This document shows, one piece after another, positions 8,009-17,619 of a stretch of 34,712 bases of DNA. The stretch spans positions 1 to 34,712 of the forward strand of contig CAZOJJ010000029.1 of assembly GCA_964580105.1 (NCBI GenBank), in the 5' to 3' direction. The DNA is from CAZOJJ01 sp964580105. Lineage in GTDB: Bacteria > Bacteroidota > Rhodothermia > Rhodothermales > Rubricoccaceae. Under the pieces are notes generated by a model, which searched no databases, was not told the origin of the DNA, and saw only the letters and a program-made list of their open reading frames with translations. The position numbers and the translations under genes were made by a program. Numbering within the stretch: the stretch's first letter is position 1; the number at the start of each line of letters is the position of its first letter.

Positions 8009-9352
8009 TTACCCGCCGATGGCGGCGAGGACCAGGGCCAGGGCGAGGCCGAGGCCGAAGAGCAGCCAGGCGTACGACCCCGCCAGGATCAGCGCCTTGA
8101 CCGCCGTCTTGAGCCATCCCTGGCCGTAGACCCGCTTCTGCGCGATGAAGAAGTAGAGGGGGATCCAGAGCACGAGCACGGTGGAAACCATCGAGGCCCA
8201 CGCCGCCCCGCCGCTGACGGTGACGAGCAAGACGATGAGGGCAAAGAGCAGAAAGGCGTAGGCGTGCGTGTGAAGCGCGAAGACGAGGTGCTCGGTGTAG
8301 TACCACGTCGTCGGCGGCAGGGGCGGGGCGGATTGCCCCCGGAGCCGGGCCACGGCCCACCGCAGCGGGTGCGTGAGGGTGCGCCATCGCCGGTTGGCGT
8401 AGATCCCCTTGAGCAGCAGCGCGAAGACCGGCAGCAAGAGGAACATCACCGTCGGCAGCTGGGCCACGGCGCTTCGGGCGTAATCGGCCACGGCGCGGAC
8501 GGCTTCCTGGCTCGTTCGGGCCTCCTGCATCTGCTGAACGGCCCGGCTGCGTGGCAACCAGGTAGGCAGGTTGGTATTGAAGTCCATCGCCCGATCACTG
8601 AACAGCAGCACCGCGGCCTCATCGAGGTCGGCGGGGTTGATGAGGCTGTCGGCGGGCCACGTGCGAAGGTGTTCGATCTGCCAGGCGAGCATCCGGCGTC
8701 GCCGGCTCCCGTCGCCCATCCGCATCAGGTCGGACTCACCGTCCGCCACCTCCTCCATGAGATCACCGAGGCGGGCCTGCGCCGCCGCGTCCAGGGCGCC
8801 GGAAGCCCGCAGGCTGTCGAGCCGTACGCGCAGCGAATCCACGACCCGCTCCTGCTCGGCGCGCTCGCGCTCGAGCGCAACCAGCCGGGCCTCGACCTCC
8901 GCCAGCCGGTCCGCGACGCGCATCGTCGTGTCCGCCTCGGCCGTCACGCCGAGCGTGCCCTCGATCCTGCCGACGGGGTCGAGAATCGAGAGCAGGAAGA
9001 AGAACAGGAGGGTCGCCGTGAGGTAGATGCGGAGGGGGCGCAGGTAGCCGATCCGGCGCCCTCCGAGATAGGCTAGCGTGAGCCCCCCCGGCCGGAAGAG
9101 AAGCAGCTTCAGGGTTCGCCACAGCCTCCCGTCGATCCCGACGTACTCGATGAACGACTCGCCGAGGAAGTGGCGGAGGGGCTGACGGAGCGGGCGGTTC
9201 TCCTGCCCGCAGGTAGCGCAAAAGGCCTCCAGCTGAGCGCCGCCGCAGTTCGGGCACGTCGGGGCCGATTCTTCGTACGCCTCGTCTTCGGGGATCGGCG
9301 GGGGGGACGTCGAGGGCAACACGGCGGAGCGGGCGATGGGACGCCGCAACAT
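8009..9352 (-). CDS. DUF3667 family membrane protein with zinc ribbon
   Basis: This 447-residue protein starts with a Pro-rich tail, then a CPNCGG...FCATCGQ zinc-ribbon-like motif (about 33-49), a conserved GIDGRLWRTLKLLLFRPG segment and a first hydrophobic segment ending in FFFLLSI (about 115-125). The middle is a charged coiled-coil-prone stretch (about 140-235). Several C-terminal membrane segments follow. This is the layout of DUF3667, a Bacteroidota-type family of unknown function. It lies 20 bases after the metallophosphoesterase and probably ends the pdh transcript. The ATG at 9352 gives the shortest sensible N-terminus; a later GTG is possible. Confidence 0.85.
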   Translation of the reverse strand: MLRRPIARSAVLPSTSPPPIPEDEAYEESAPTCPNCGGAQLEAFCATCGQENRPLRQPLRHFLGESFIEYVGIDGRLWRTLKLLLFRPGGLTLAYLGGRRIGYLRPLRIYLTATLLFFFLLSILDPVGRIEGTLGVTAEADTTMRVADRLAEVEARLVALERERAEQERVVDSLRVRLDSLRASGALDAAAQARLGDLMEEVADGESDLMRMGDGSRRRRMLAWQIEHLRTWPADSLINPADLDEAAVLLFSDRAMDFNTNLPTWLPRSRAVQQMQEARTSQEAVRAVADYARSAVAQLPTVMFLLLPVFALLLKGIYANRRWRTLTHPLRWAVARLRGQSAPPLPPTTWYYTEHLVFALHTHAYAFLLFALIVLLVTVSGGAAWASMVSTVLVLWIPLYFFIAQKRVYGQGWLKTAVKALILAGSYAWLLFGLGLALALVLAAIGG

Positions 9353-9372
9353 ACCATTCCGCGGCGATTTCG

Positions 9373-10281
9373 CTACGCGGAGGCCGACGTCAGCGCGCGG
9401 TCGAACGCGTTGAGCCGGACGGCCTCGAACCGGCCCGCCTCGGGGTCGAACCGCCGCTCTTCGATCTGGAAACGGTCCGGCTCGACCGTGATCCTGTTGT
9501 AGAAGTTGACCTCGCGGTCCACGCCTCGGCCGCGCGAGGAGGTCGCCGTCCCTGCGCTGGCGATCACGAGGGAGTGCCCGCCGGGGAGGATCGGGCTCGG
9601 CGCGACGACCTCGACGTGGGCCACGTGCGAGGTGTGGAGGTGGCCGCAGAGAACGAGCTCCACGCCACACTCGCCGGCCGTCTGGAGCGCTCGCTTGGCG
9701 TTCTGCGCCACGTCGTGGGCGCCGAGCGCTTCGAGGCGGAGGAGGTGGTGGTGGAGGACGAGCACGCGGAAGGCCGGCTCCGGCTGCGCGCCGAAGTAGG
9801 CCTGCATCGCGTCGAGGTGGCGGGCGCGGACCTTCCCGCCCTTGATGGTCAGCCCGTGCGCCGAGTTGAGCCCGAAGACGGCCAGGCCGGGGCGCGTGAA
9901 CGACGGCGTGAGCTCGTCGGAGATGTACCGGCTGAAGCGCGAGGCCGAGTCGAAGACCCGCTCGATGGGATTGTGCCACCACGCCCGCACGTCGTGGTTG
10001 CCCGGCACGACGAGCACCTCGGACTCGAACCGGTCGAGGAAGGCGCGGGCCGCGCGGAACTGCTCCTCCTTCGCCCGCTGCGTGAGGTCGCCCGAAACGA
10101 CGACGAGGTCGAAGCCGCCGTCGTTGACCTCCTCGATGAGCGCTTCGACCACCGCCGGGTGGGCGATTTTCCCGAAGTGGACGTCGGAGAGGTGGGCGAG
10201 GCGGGCGACGGTTTCGGGGTTCTCGCTTCGGATTTCCGGGCCCGGCTCCAAGGCATCGGTGCGGCTCATGCCTTTCAGCAT
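9373..10281 (-). CDS. Calcineurin-like metallophosphoesterase
   Basis: This 302-residue protein has the complete metallophosphoesterase motif series: DVH (LSDVHFG), GDLT (VVSGDLTQ), GNHD (VVPGNHDVRAWW), a central HHH (VLHHHLLRL) and GHLH (LCGHLHTSH). These residues bind two metal ions in phosphomono- or diesterases. It resembles the Icc/CpdA type of cyclic nucleotide or nucleotide phosphodiesterases, but the substrate is not evident. An ATG four codons later (10269) is an alternative start. It follows pdhC by 48 bases; the leader contains a 7-bp perfect duplication at 10295-10308. Confidence 0.92.
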   Translation of the reverse strand: MLKGMSRTDALEPGPEIRSENPETVARLAHLSDVHFGKIAHPAVVEALIEEVNDGGFDLVVVSGDLTQRAKEEQFRAARAFLDRFESEVLVVPGNHDVRAWWHNPIERVFDSASRFSRYISDELTPSFTRPGLAVFGLNSAHGLTIKGGKVRARHLDAMQAYFGAQPEPAFRVLVLHHHLLRLEALGAHDVAQNAKRALQTAGECGVELVLCGHLHTSHVAHVEVVAPSPILPGGHSLVIASAGTATSSRGRGVDREVNFYNRITVEPDRFQIEERRFDPEAGRFEAVRLNAFDRALTSASA

Positions 10282-10329
10282 CCCCAGCGCAAATCGAGAA
10301 ACGAGAAACGGAACACCGGCAACGCCGCC

Positions 10330-11712
10330 TTACAGCAGCATCAGCGTGGGCTCTTCGAGGAGCCGCTTGACGTCGCCGAGGAAGCGGGCGCCGGTGGCGC
10401 CGTCCACGACGCGGTGGTCGCACGAGAGGGTGAGCGCCATGCGCTTGCCCGGAACGACGGCGCCGTCCTTCACCACCGGCACGTCGCGGATGCCGCCGAT
10501 GGCGAGGATGCACGCGTTGGGCGGGTTGATGATGGCCGTGAACGACTCGATCCCGAACATGCCGAGGTTGCTCGTCGTGAACGTCGAGCCCTCCCAGTCG
10601 CTCGGCTCCAGCTTGCGGTCCCGGGCGCGGCCGGCGAGGTCGCGCGTTTCCTGGGCGATCTGCGCGAGCCCCTTGCGGTCCGCATGGCGGATGACGGGCG
10701 TCACGAGCCCTTCGTCGAGGGCCACGGCGACGGCGACGTGCACCTCCCGGTGGCGACGGATCTCGCCCTGCTCCTCCATCCACGAGCTGTTGACGGCCGG
10801 ATGCAGCCGGAGCGCGACGGCGCACGCCTTCGTGATGAGGTCGTTGAAGGACACCTTCGCCAGCCCCTGCGCCTCGGTGACGGCGTTGAGCCGGTCGCGG
10901 AAATCGACCGCCCGCTCCATGTCCACCTCGACGTTGAGGTAGAAGTGGGGCGCGGTGAACTTGCTCTGCGCGAGCCGCCGGGCGATGGTCTTGCGCATCT
11001 GCGAGAGCGGGACCGCCTCGTAGCCTTCCCCGGCCGAAGCGGGCGCCGGAGCAGGAGCCGGGCGTGCGGCCGGAGTCGGCGCCGGGGCGGCGGACGGGGC
11101 CGCCGGGGCTTCGGCGGGAGTCGTCGCAGGTGCACGCCCCTGCAAGGCCGCCTCGACGTCGCGCTTGACGATGCGTCCGTCGGGGCCGCTGCCCTGGACC
11201 GTGCGGAGGTCGAGGCCGCCGTCCTGGGCCATCCGGCGTGCCAGCGGGGAGGCCTTCACGTGGCCGTCGTCGGCGACGGGCTGAGGCGCGCTGGAAGGGG
11301 CGGCCTCCGGGCTCTCGCCGTCACCCGTGCGGGCCGCCGCGTCCGGCACCTCGGGCGCCCGGGCCTCGGCGGCCGGCTCGGTCTCGCCCTCGTGACGGTC
11401 CGCCTCGGCGGGCACCTTCGCAGCCGCGCCGTCGCCCGATCCGTACTTTGCCAGCACATCGTCGGCGCTCTCGCCCTTCTTGCCGAGCACGGCGATGAGG
11501 CCGCCGATGGGCACGCTCGCTCCCTCGGCCACGACGCGCTTGAGGAGCACGCCGTCGTCGTAGACCTCCAGGTCCATCGTGGCCTTGTCGGTCTCGACCT
11601 GGGCGATCACGTCCCCGGCGGAGACGGCGTCCCCTTCGTCGGCGAGCCACGCGACGAGGACGCCCTCCTCCATCGTGTCGCTCATCTTGGGCATTTCGAC
11701 GGCAATGGCCAT
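10330..11712 (-). CDS. pdhC: Pyruvate dehydrogenase complex E2, dihydrolipoamide acetyltransferase
   Basis: This 460-residue protein has one N-terminal lipoyl domain with the lipoylated Lys43 in ETDKATM. An Ala/Pro/Glu-rich linker follows, then the peripheral subunit-binding domain (about 151-190, VKASPLARRMA...GPDGRIVKRDVE), a second Ala/Pro linker, and the catalytic domain ending in the acetyltransferase motif DHRVVDGATGARFL near residue 432. It transfers the acetyl group to CoA and forms the core of the complex. It follows pdhB by 91 bases with a C/T-rich leader and no Shine-Dalgarno sequence. No E3 gene is in the window. Confidence 0.96.
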   Translation of the reverse strand: MAIAVEMPKMSDTMEEGVLVAWLADEGDAVSAGDVIAQVETDKATMDLEVYDDGVLLKRVVAEGASVPIGGLIAVLGKKGESADDVLAKYGSGDGAAAKVPAEADRHEGETEPAAEARAPEVPDAAARTGDGESPEAAPSSAPQPVADDGHVKASPLARRMAQDGGLDLRTVQGSGPDGRIVKRDVEAALQGRAPATTPAEAPAAPSAAPAPTPAARPAPAPAPASAGEGYEAVPLSQMRKTIARRLAQSKFTAPHFYLNVEVDMERAVDFRDRLNAVTEAQGLAKVSFNDLITKACAVALRLHPAVNSSWMEEQGEIRRHREVHVAVAVALDEGLVTPVIRHADRKGLAQIAQETRDLAGRARDRKLEPSDWEGSTFTTSNLGMFGIESFTAIINPPNACILAIGGIRDVPVVKDGAVVPGKRMALTLSCDHRVVDGATGARFLGDVKRLLEEPTLMLL

Positions 11713-11803
11713 GGGAAGTGGAGAGGTTGAAGTGGGAAGTTGGAAGGGGCGTAGCGAGTGAGAGACGGGAAGCAGCGGAACGAGCGTTCTACCTTCCCAC
11801 GGC

Positions 11804-12787
11804 TCACTTCACGTACATCACCTGCTTGGCCGCCTCGATGACGTCGTCCACCGACGGCATCCAGGCTTCGATGAGGTTCTTGGCGTAGGGCGCGGGCGTG
11901 TCCTTCGTCGTCACGCGGGCCACGGGCGCGTCGAGGTAGTCGAAGGCGCGATGCTGAACCTGGAAGGCGACCTCGGAGGCGATGCTCGCAAACGGGCTCG
12001 ACTCGTCCACGACCACGAGGCGATTCGTGGTTTTGACCGATTCGATGACGGCGTCGAAGTCGAAGGGGCGGATGGTGCGGGGGTCTATGACGGTGGCCTC
12101 GTAGCCCTGCTTGGCGAGTTCCTCGGCCGCCTCCATCGCCAGCCAGTAGCTCTTCGAGTGCGCCACGATGGTGACGTCGTCGCCCTCGCGGGCGATGCGC
12201 GCCTTGCCGATGGGGAGCAGGTACTCCTCCTCGTCGGACACCTCGCCCTTCAGGCCGAACATGAGCTCGGACTCCAGGAAGAGCACCGGGTCGTCGTCGC
12301 GGATGGCGCTCTTGAGGAGGCCCTTCGCGTCGTCCGGATTCGAGGGGGCGATGACCTTGAGGCCCGGTACGGTGGCGTAGAGCGACTCGACCGAGTTGGA
12401 GTGCGTCGCGCCGAGCTGGCCGGCGCCGCCGTTGCCGCCCCGGAACACGATGGGCACCTTGAGCTGGCCGCCGCTCATGTAGCGGATCTTCGCCGCGTTC
12501 GAGACGATCTGGTCGAAGGCGACGAACGAGAAGTTCCACGTCATGAACTCGATGATGGGCCGCAGCCCCATCATCGCCGCGCCGACGCCGAGCCCGGCGA
12601 AGCCGTTCTCCGAGATCGGCGTGTCGATCACGCGCCGGGGCCCGAACTGGTCGAGCATCCCCTGGGACACCTTGTAGGCGCCGTCGTACTCGGCCACCTC
12701 CTCGCCCATCAGGAACACGTTCTCGTCGCGCTCCATCTCCTCGGTCATCGCGGCGCGGAGCGCCTCCCGGAATTGCAGTTCGGCCAT
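11804..12787 (-). CDS. pdhB: Pyruvate dehydrogenase E1 component, beta subunit
   Basis: This 327-residue protein has the transketolase pyrimidine-binding domain at the N-terminus (REALRAAMTEEMERDENVFLMG) with GEEVAEYDGAYKVSQG and DTPISENGFAGLGVGAAMMG. The C-terminal transketolase domain contains IVAHSKSYWLAMEAAEEL and VVVDESSPFASIASEVAF. With PdhA it forms the thiamine-diphosphate-dependent alpha2beta2 E1 that decarboxylates pyruvate. Length is standard. The 82-base gap after pdhA is C/T-rich in the mRNA sense and contains no Shine-Dalgarno site. Confidence 0.97.
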   Translation of the reverse strand: MAELQFREALRAAMTEEMERDENVFLMGEEVAEYDGAYKVSQGMLDQFGPRRVIDTPISENGFAGLGVGAAMMGLRPIIEFMTWNFSFVAFDQIVSNAAKIRYMSGGQLKVPIVFRGGNGGAGQLGATHSNSVESLYATVPGLKVIAPSNPDDAKGLLKSAIRDDDPVLFLESELMFGLKGEVSDEEEYLLPIGKARIAREGDDVTIVAHSKSYWLAMEAAEELAKQGYEATVIDPRTIRPFDFDAVIESVKTTNRLVVVDESSPFASIASEVAFQVQHRAFDYLDAPVARVTTKDTPAPYAKNLIEAWMPSVDDVIEAAKQVMYVK

Positions 12788-12869
12788 CGGATCAGGGAGT
12801 GAGGGAGTGGAGGAGTGGAGGAGAGAGGGGAGGCGACACCGGGCTTCAGTCCCTGACTCCTCCAGCCCT

Positions 12870-14003
12870 TCACACCCCGGTCAGGAAGGGGTAGTCGTCC
12901 TGGGTGTAGATGTCTTCGTACATCGTCTCGACGGGCGGGAACGGGCTGTTCTCCGCGAACTCGACGGCCTCGGCCACCTCCTGCTTGGCCTCCTCGTCGA
13001 GGGCGTCGAGGCGGTCGAGGTCGGCGATGTCGTGGTCGAGGAGGTACTTCTTGAAGCGGAGGATGGGATCCTCGTCCTTCTTCGCCTCCAGCTCCTCCTT
13101 CGTCCGGTACTTCTGGGGGTCGGACATGGAGTGCCCGCGGTAGCGGTAGGTGCGCACCTCGACGAGCGCGGGCTTGCCCTCGCGCGCCTCGTCGGCCAGC
13201 TCCTTCATGGCGTGGTAGACCTCGAACACGTCCATCCCGTCCACGATGGCGCCGGTCATGCCGTAGGCGTAGGCCTGCTTGTACAGCTCCGGCTCGGCCG
13301 TCGAGCGGCGCACGCTGGTGCCCATCGCGTACTCGTTGTTCTCGACGATGAGCAGCACGGGCAATTTGTAGAGGGCGGCCAGGTTGGCCGCCTCGTGGAA
13401 GGCCCCCTGGTTGATGGCGCCGTCGCCGAAGTAGGTCAGGCAGCACCCGCCCGTCTCCTTGTACTTGAGCGCGAAGGCCATCCCGACGCCGACGGGGATC
13501 TGCCCGCCGACGATGCCGTGCCCGCCGTAGAAGTGGCGTTCGACGTCGAAGAAGTGCATCGAGCCGCCCTTGCCGCGCGAGCACCCGTCGATCTTGCCGA
13601 AGAGCTCGGCCATGCCGGCCTTGCTGCTCATCCCACGGGCGAGGGCGAGGCCGTGGTCGCGGTAGGCCGTGATGATGGGGTCGTCCGGCTTCGTGGCCCA
13701 CACGGAGCCGACCGAGACGGCCTCCTGCCCGATGTAGAGGTGGAGGAAGCCCGCGATCTTCTGCCGCCCGTACATCTGCGCCGCGCGCTCCTCGAAGCGG
13801 CGCTGGAGCAGCATGTTGCGGTACATGTCGAGCAGGGTGTCCGCACCGAGGCCGAGGCGCTCGTGCGTGTGCCCGCTGTCCATGTAGCGGCGGAAGTCGC
13901 CGGGGTCGGGCGTGAAGGAGCGCGCCGCGCCGTTGCGGGCGGCGGCCTCGGCCGTCTTGCGGGAGGTCCGCTTCTTCGAGGAGGTCTTCGGGGAGCCGGC
14001 CAT
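12870..14003 (-). CDS. pdhA: Pyruvate dehydrogenase E1 component, alpha subunit
   Basis: This 377-residue protein carries the thiamine diphosphate-binding motif GDGAINQG...ENNEYAMGT and conserved segments FLHLYIGQEAVSVG, YRDHG, GKGGSMHFF, GHGIVGGQIPVG and YRYRGHSMSDPQKYR. The ATG at 14003 gives a Lys/Ser/Arg-rich tail of about 30 residues before the family region begins. The frame remains open for 31 codons upstream without similarity, so the shorter form is preferred. It is the first gene of the pdhA-pdhB-pdhC run and is divergent from the glycosyltransferase gene across about 200 bases. Confidence 0.97.
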   Translation of the reverse strand: MAGSPKTSSKKRTSRKTAEAAARNGAARSFTPDPGDFRRYMDSGHTHERLGLGADTLLDMYRNMLLQRRFEERAAQMYGRQKIAGFLHLYIGQEAVSVGSVWATKPDDPIITAYRDHGLALARGMSSKAGMAELFGKIDGCSRGKGGSMHFFDVERHFYGGHGIVGGQIPVGVGMAFALKYKETGGCCLTYFGDGAINQGAFHEAANLAALYKLPVLLIVENNEYAMGTSVRRSTAEPELYKQAYAYGMTGAIVDGMDVFEVYHAMKELADEAREGKPALVEVRTYRYRGHSMSDPQKYRTKEELEAKKDEDPILRFKKYLLDHDIADLDRLDALDEEAKQEVAEAVEFAENSPFPPVETMYEDIYTQDDYPFLTGV

Positions 14004-14058
14004 GCGAGAGCGTGGTGGACGAAACGGGGCCGCTCGGAGAGGCGGGGAGAGCGGCGGG

Positions 14059-14066
14059 GAAATATA
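14059..14066 (-). promoter_or_regulatory. Candidate -7 element (TATATTTC) for the pdh operon
   Basis: TATATTTC on the minus strand differs from the Bacteroidota TAnnTTTG element only in the last base. It lies about 55 bases upstream of the pdhA ATG, in the divergent intergenic region. No TTG stands at 19-21 bases upstream, so the promoter would be of a weak or activator-dependent kind. The call rests on motif and position only. Confidence 0.4.
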
Positions 14067-14204
14067 CCGACCGAAGGCGCACGGACTCCGGTTCACGGCC
14101 TCTTCTACGTCCGGGCCGCCGGGGTGGTCCGGCCGCCGCGGGGTCTACGGCTGCGGGATTTTTGCGGTGTGTTCGCCCCCCGGGCTGTATTCTCCCGTCC
14201 CGGA

Positions 14205-14981
14205 ATGCCCGACCGCGTGACGCCCCCATCCTCCCCCCTTCCCCCGGCCGACGCCAGCGCCTCCCGCGCGGTCGTCGTGATCCCGACGTTCAACGAGGCG
14301 CAGAACATCGCCCCGCTCCTCCGGCACGTCCTCCGGCTGCCGGGCGAGGTCAACGCCCTCGTCGTGGACGACGGCTCGCCCGACGGCACGGCCCGCATCG
14401 TGCGGGACCTCCAGCGGGAGCACCCGGACCGGGTCGGTCTCATCGAGCGGGCGGGCAAGCTCGGCCTCGGCTCGGCCTACCTCGCCGGCTTCCGCGCCGC
14501 CCTCGACGCGGGCTACGCCTTCGTCTGTGAGATGGACGCCGACTTCTCGCACAACCCGAACGACCTTCCGCTCCTCATCGAGGCGTGCCGGAAGGGGGCG
14601 GACGTCGCCATCGGCAGCCGGTACGTCGGCGGCGTGCGCGTGGTGGACTGGCCGCTCTCCCGGCTCATCCTCTCCTACGGCGCCGGCGTCTACACCCGGA
14701 TGGTCACGCGCCTGCCCGTCCGCGACGTCACGGCCGGCTTCGTGTGCTACCGCCGCGCCGTGCTCGACGCCCTCGACCTCGACCGCGTCCGCTCGAACGG
14801 GTACTCGTTCCAGATCGAGATGAAGTACCGGGCCTGGCGACGCGGCTTCACGCTGGTCGAGGTGCCCATCGTGTTCACCGAGCGGGCCGAGGGGCAGAGC
14901 AAGATGAGCAAGGCCATCGTGCGCGAGGCGCTCGCGAAGGTATGGCAGCTCCGCTGGCAGGACCTCGTGGGAACGCTGTAG
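14205..14981 (+). CDS. Polyprenol monophosphomannose synthase-like GT2 glycosyltransferase
   Basis: This 258-residue protein has a GT-A fold of the dolichol-phosphate mannosyltransferase (DPM1) type. Visible motifs are VVVIPTFNEAQNI (about 24-36), VVDDGSPDGT, RAGKLGLGSAYLAGF, the DXD-like EMDADFSHNP metal site and GSRYVGGVRVVDWP, with a GQSKMSK segment near the C-terminus. The usual reaction transfers mannose from GDP-mannose to a polyprenyl phosphate on the inner face of the membrane. No C-terminal membrane helices are present, as in bacterial Ppm1-like and other single-domain forms. Another sugar donor or acceptor is possible. The leader is C/T-rich. Confidence 0.93.
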   Translation: MPDRVTPPSSPLPPADASASRAVVVIPTFNEAQNIAPLLRHVLRLPGEVNALVVDDGSPDGTARIVRDLQREHPDRVGLIERAGKLGLGSAYLAGFRAALDAGYAFVCEMDADFSHNPNDLPLLIEACRKGADVAIGSRYVGGVRVVDWPLSRLILSYGAGVYTRMVTRLPVRDVTAGFVCYRRAVLDALDLDRVRSNGYSFQIEMKYRAWRRGFTLVEVPIVFTERAEGQSKMSKAIVREALAKVWQLRWQDLVGTL

Positions 14982-14984
14982 GAG

Positions 14985-15002
14985 GCGCACTTCTGCGTTT
15001 TT
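14985..15002 (+). terminator. Weak intrinsic terminator-like element after the glycosyltransferase
   Basis: A 4-bp stem (CGCA/TGCG, extendable by one G-T pair) with a CTTC loop is directly followed by five T residues, a few bases after the stop codon. The stem is short, so termination may be weak. Confidence 0.35.
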
Positions 15003-15012
15003 CGCACGACCG

Positions 15013-15748
15013 ATGAGGCGTGAGCCGATTGGCTCCGGGACCCCGGTAGTACGGACGTGCCCTCTCGCCTCTGCCCTCCTCGGACTGCTCCCTCCGTCTG
15101 CCCTCCTCGCCCTCCGGCGTCGCCCCCGAGGCGGCCGTACGTGCCGCCCCGCCGGCCTCGCCCTGGCGTCCTCCTTCGTCCTCTCGGCGACCCTCGGAGC
15201 CGGCGCGGCCGGCGCGCAGTCCGCCCCGCAGTTCGCGTACCCCGAGCGCAATCCCTGCCGGTGGACTCTACGAGCCGATGGGCTACGTGCCCGGTGCGGG
15301 CACCTCGGCCGATCCGCGCACCTACCGCTTCCGCAGCGAGCCGCTGCCGGACGGCCTCTACCGCCTCCGCGCCAAGCAGGTCCGCTTCGACGGCGGCTTC
15401 GCCTACAGCCCCGAGGTCGAGGTCGTCGTCGGAAATCCGGTGCTGCACACACTCGGCGTGCCCCGCCCGAGCCCGACCCGGGAGGCGGCGCACGTCGGGC
15501 TCCGGCTCGAACGAGCCCAGCAGGTCCGCGCCGTCCTCTACGACGCCCTCGGTCGCCGCGTCGCCGTGCTCCACGACGGGCCGGTGGAGGCCGACCGGAG
15601 GATGGGACCGGCCGGCCTCACACGCGGCCAGCTCGTCGTCGAGGAGGGCAACGAGCCGATGCGGTACTTCGTCGAGGATCACCTCGTCCGCTTCGGCTAT
15701 CTCTCGGGCGAGGCGGAGATCCGCGCCTCGGGCAAGCGGCTGACGTAG
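15013..15748 (+). pseudogene. Remnant of a T9SS-sorted secreted protein (signal peptide and degraded tail in different frames)
   Basis: From 15013 one frame encodes a long Arg/Pro-rich start and then a Sec-like signal peptide ending in GAGAAGAQSAPQF. At about 15250-15260 similarity passes to another frame. That frame encodes GLYEPMGYVPG, then a fibronectin-like stretch GLYRLRAKQVRFDGGFAYSPEVEVVV and a degraded sorting tail with RAVLYDALGRRVAVLHDG. This part matches, element by element, the last 150 residues of the T9SS protein at 150-1595. The usual PNPFNP motif has become PRPSPT, and about 20 extra residues interrupt the final strand. The body expected between signal peptide and tail is missing. 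The most likely reading is an internal deletion plus frameshift. The later part (15278-15748) could still be expressed alone, but it lacks a signal peptide. Confidence 0.6.
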
Positions 15749-15862
15749 CGGCTTCGGTAAGGAAGGGCGAATTACCGCGAAAGGAGCCGGCACGGCCGCG
15801 ATGCGGGAGGCCCGGCGGCCGTAGCTTCCGGCCCTGATCCTCCGTCTTTCGTCCCTTCTCCC

Positions 15863-17116
<1,254 letters not shown>

Positions 17117-17128
17117 CCGGCACGCTTT

Positions 17129-17160
17129 CGCCCGCCTCGGGCACGGCACCGAGGCGGGCG
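17129..17160 (+). terminator. Hairpin terminator candidate after icd
   Basis: A perfect 12-bp inverted repeat (17129-17140 with 17149-17160), loop of 8 bases, starts 12 bases after the icd stop. No T-run follows, so efficient factor-independent release is not certain. Confidence 0.65.
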
Positions 17161-17275
17161 TGAAGGCCTCGGAAACATCGGGGCGGGCCGGACCATCGCG
17201 CGCCGACGGCCGTAAGGGGATGCGCCGTCGTCCTACCGACGGGCGGCGAACGTATCGCTCACGCACCCTTACTTC

Positions 17276-17494
17276 ATGGCCAAGCAAAAGCCCATCCTGC
17301 AAGAAGGCGTCGTCACGGACGCGCTCCCCAACGCCCAATTCCGCATCGAGCTCGACAACGGTCACGAGATCCTCGGCCTGCTCTCGGGCAAGATGCGCAA
17401 GTACTTCATCCGCATCCTCCCCGGCGACCGCGTCGACGTCGAGATGTCGCCCTACGACCTGACCAAGGGCCGGATCGTCTATCGCTACAAGTGA
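17276..17494 (+). CDS. infA: Translation initiation factor IF-1
   Basis: This 72-residue protein is a single S1-like OB-fold that binds the 30S A site during initiation. It matches the family along its entire length (VVTDALPNAQFRIELDNGHEILG, GKMRKYFIRILPGDRVDVEMSPYDLTKGRIVYRYK) and has the normal size. It stands alone, not in a ribosomal protein operon. The leader contains a 6-bp inverted repeat (17225-17230 with 17237-17242) and is C/T-rich just before the ATG. The last codons and stop are duplicated in tandem (17476-17515), leaving the protein unchanged. A clear intrinsic terminator follows. Confidence 0.97.
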   Translation: MAKQKPILQEGVVTDALPNAQFRIELDNGHEILGLLSGKMRKYFIRILPGDRVDVEMSPYDLTKGRIVYRYK

Positions 17495-17515
17495 GCGTCT
17501 ATCGCTACAAGTGAG
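17476..17515 (+). repeat. 20-bp perfect tandem duplication across the infA stop codon
   Basis: The same 20 bases occur at 17476-17495 and 17496-17515. The first copy encodes the last residues VYRYK and the TGA stop. The second repeats those codons and another stop behind the gene. The copies are identical, which suggests a recent slippage or duplication event without effect on the product. Confidence 0.95.
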
Positions 17516-17557
17516 ATCGAGCGGCGCCCTCGGCCCCCCGGGTGCCCGCCGACGATC

Positions 17558-17593
17558 CGCCCTCGACGTCCACCGCGTCGAGGGCGTCTTTTT
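17558..17593 (+). terminator. Intrinsic terminator of infA
   Basis: A 10-bp stem (17558-17567 with 17577-17586, extendable by one pair) is followed directly by TCTTTTT. This is the best textbook rho-independent terminator in the window. It lies about 60 bases after the infA stop and before the convergent peptidase gene. Confidence 0.85.
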
Positions 17594-17619
17594 GGGGGCG
17601 CGTCGGCGCTGCGCCCCTC

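Noticed and set aside
9353..10825. A 938-residue minus-strand frame joining the DUF3667 protein to upstream sequence
   Set aside because: The upstream half is a shadow of the metallophosphoesterase and pdhC genes in another frame. Only the part from 9352 on has family features.
15013..15837. A 274-residue continuous frame as an intact secreted protein
   Set aside because: After about residue 82 the translation is Arg/Pro-rich and opposite in frame to the T9SS-like tail, so only the signal peptide part looks genuine.
17225..17242. Hairpin in the infA leader as a riboswitch or autoregulatory element
   Set aside because: The stem is only 6 bp and no further structure or conserved core could be recognised. 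Such small dyads are frequent at this GC content.
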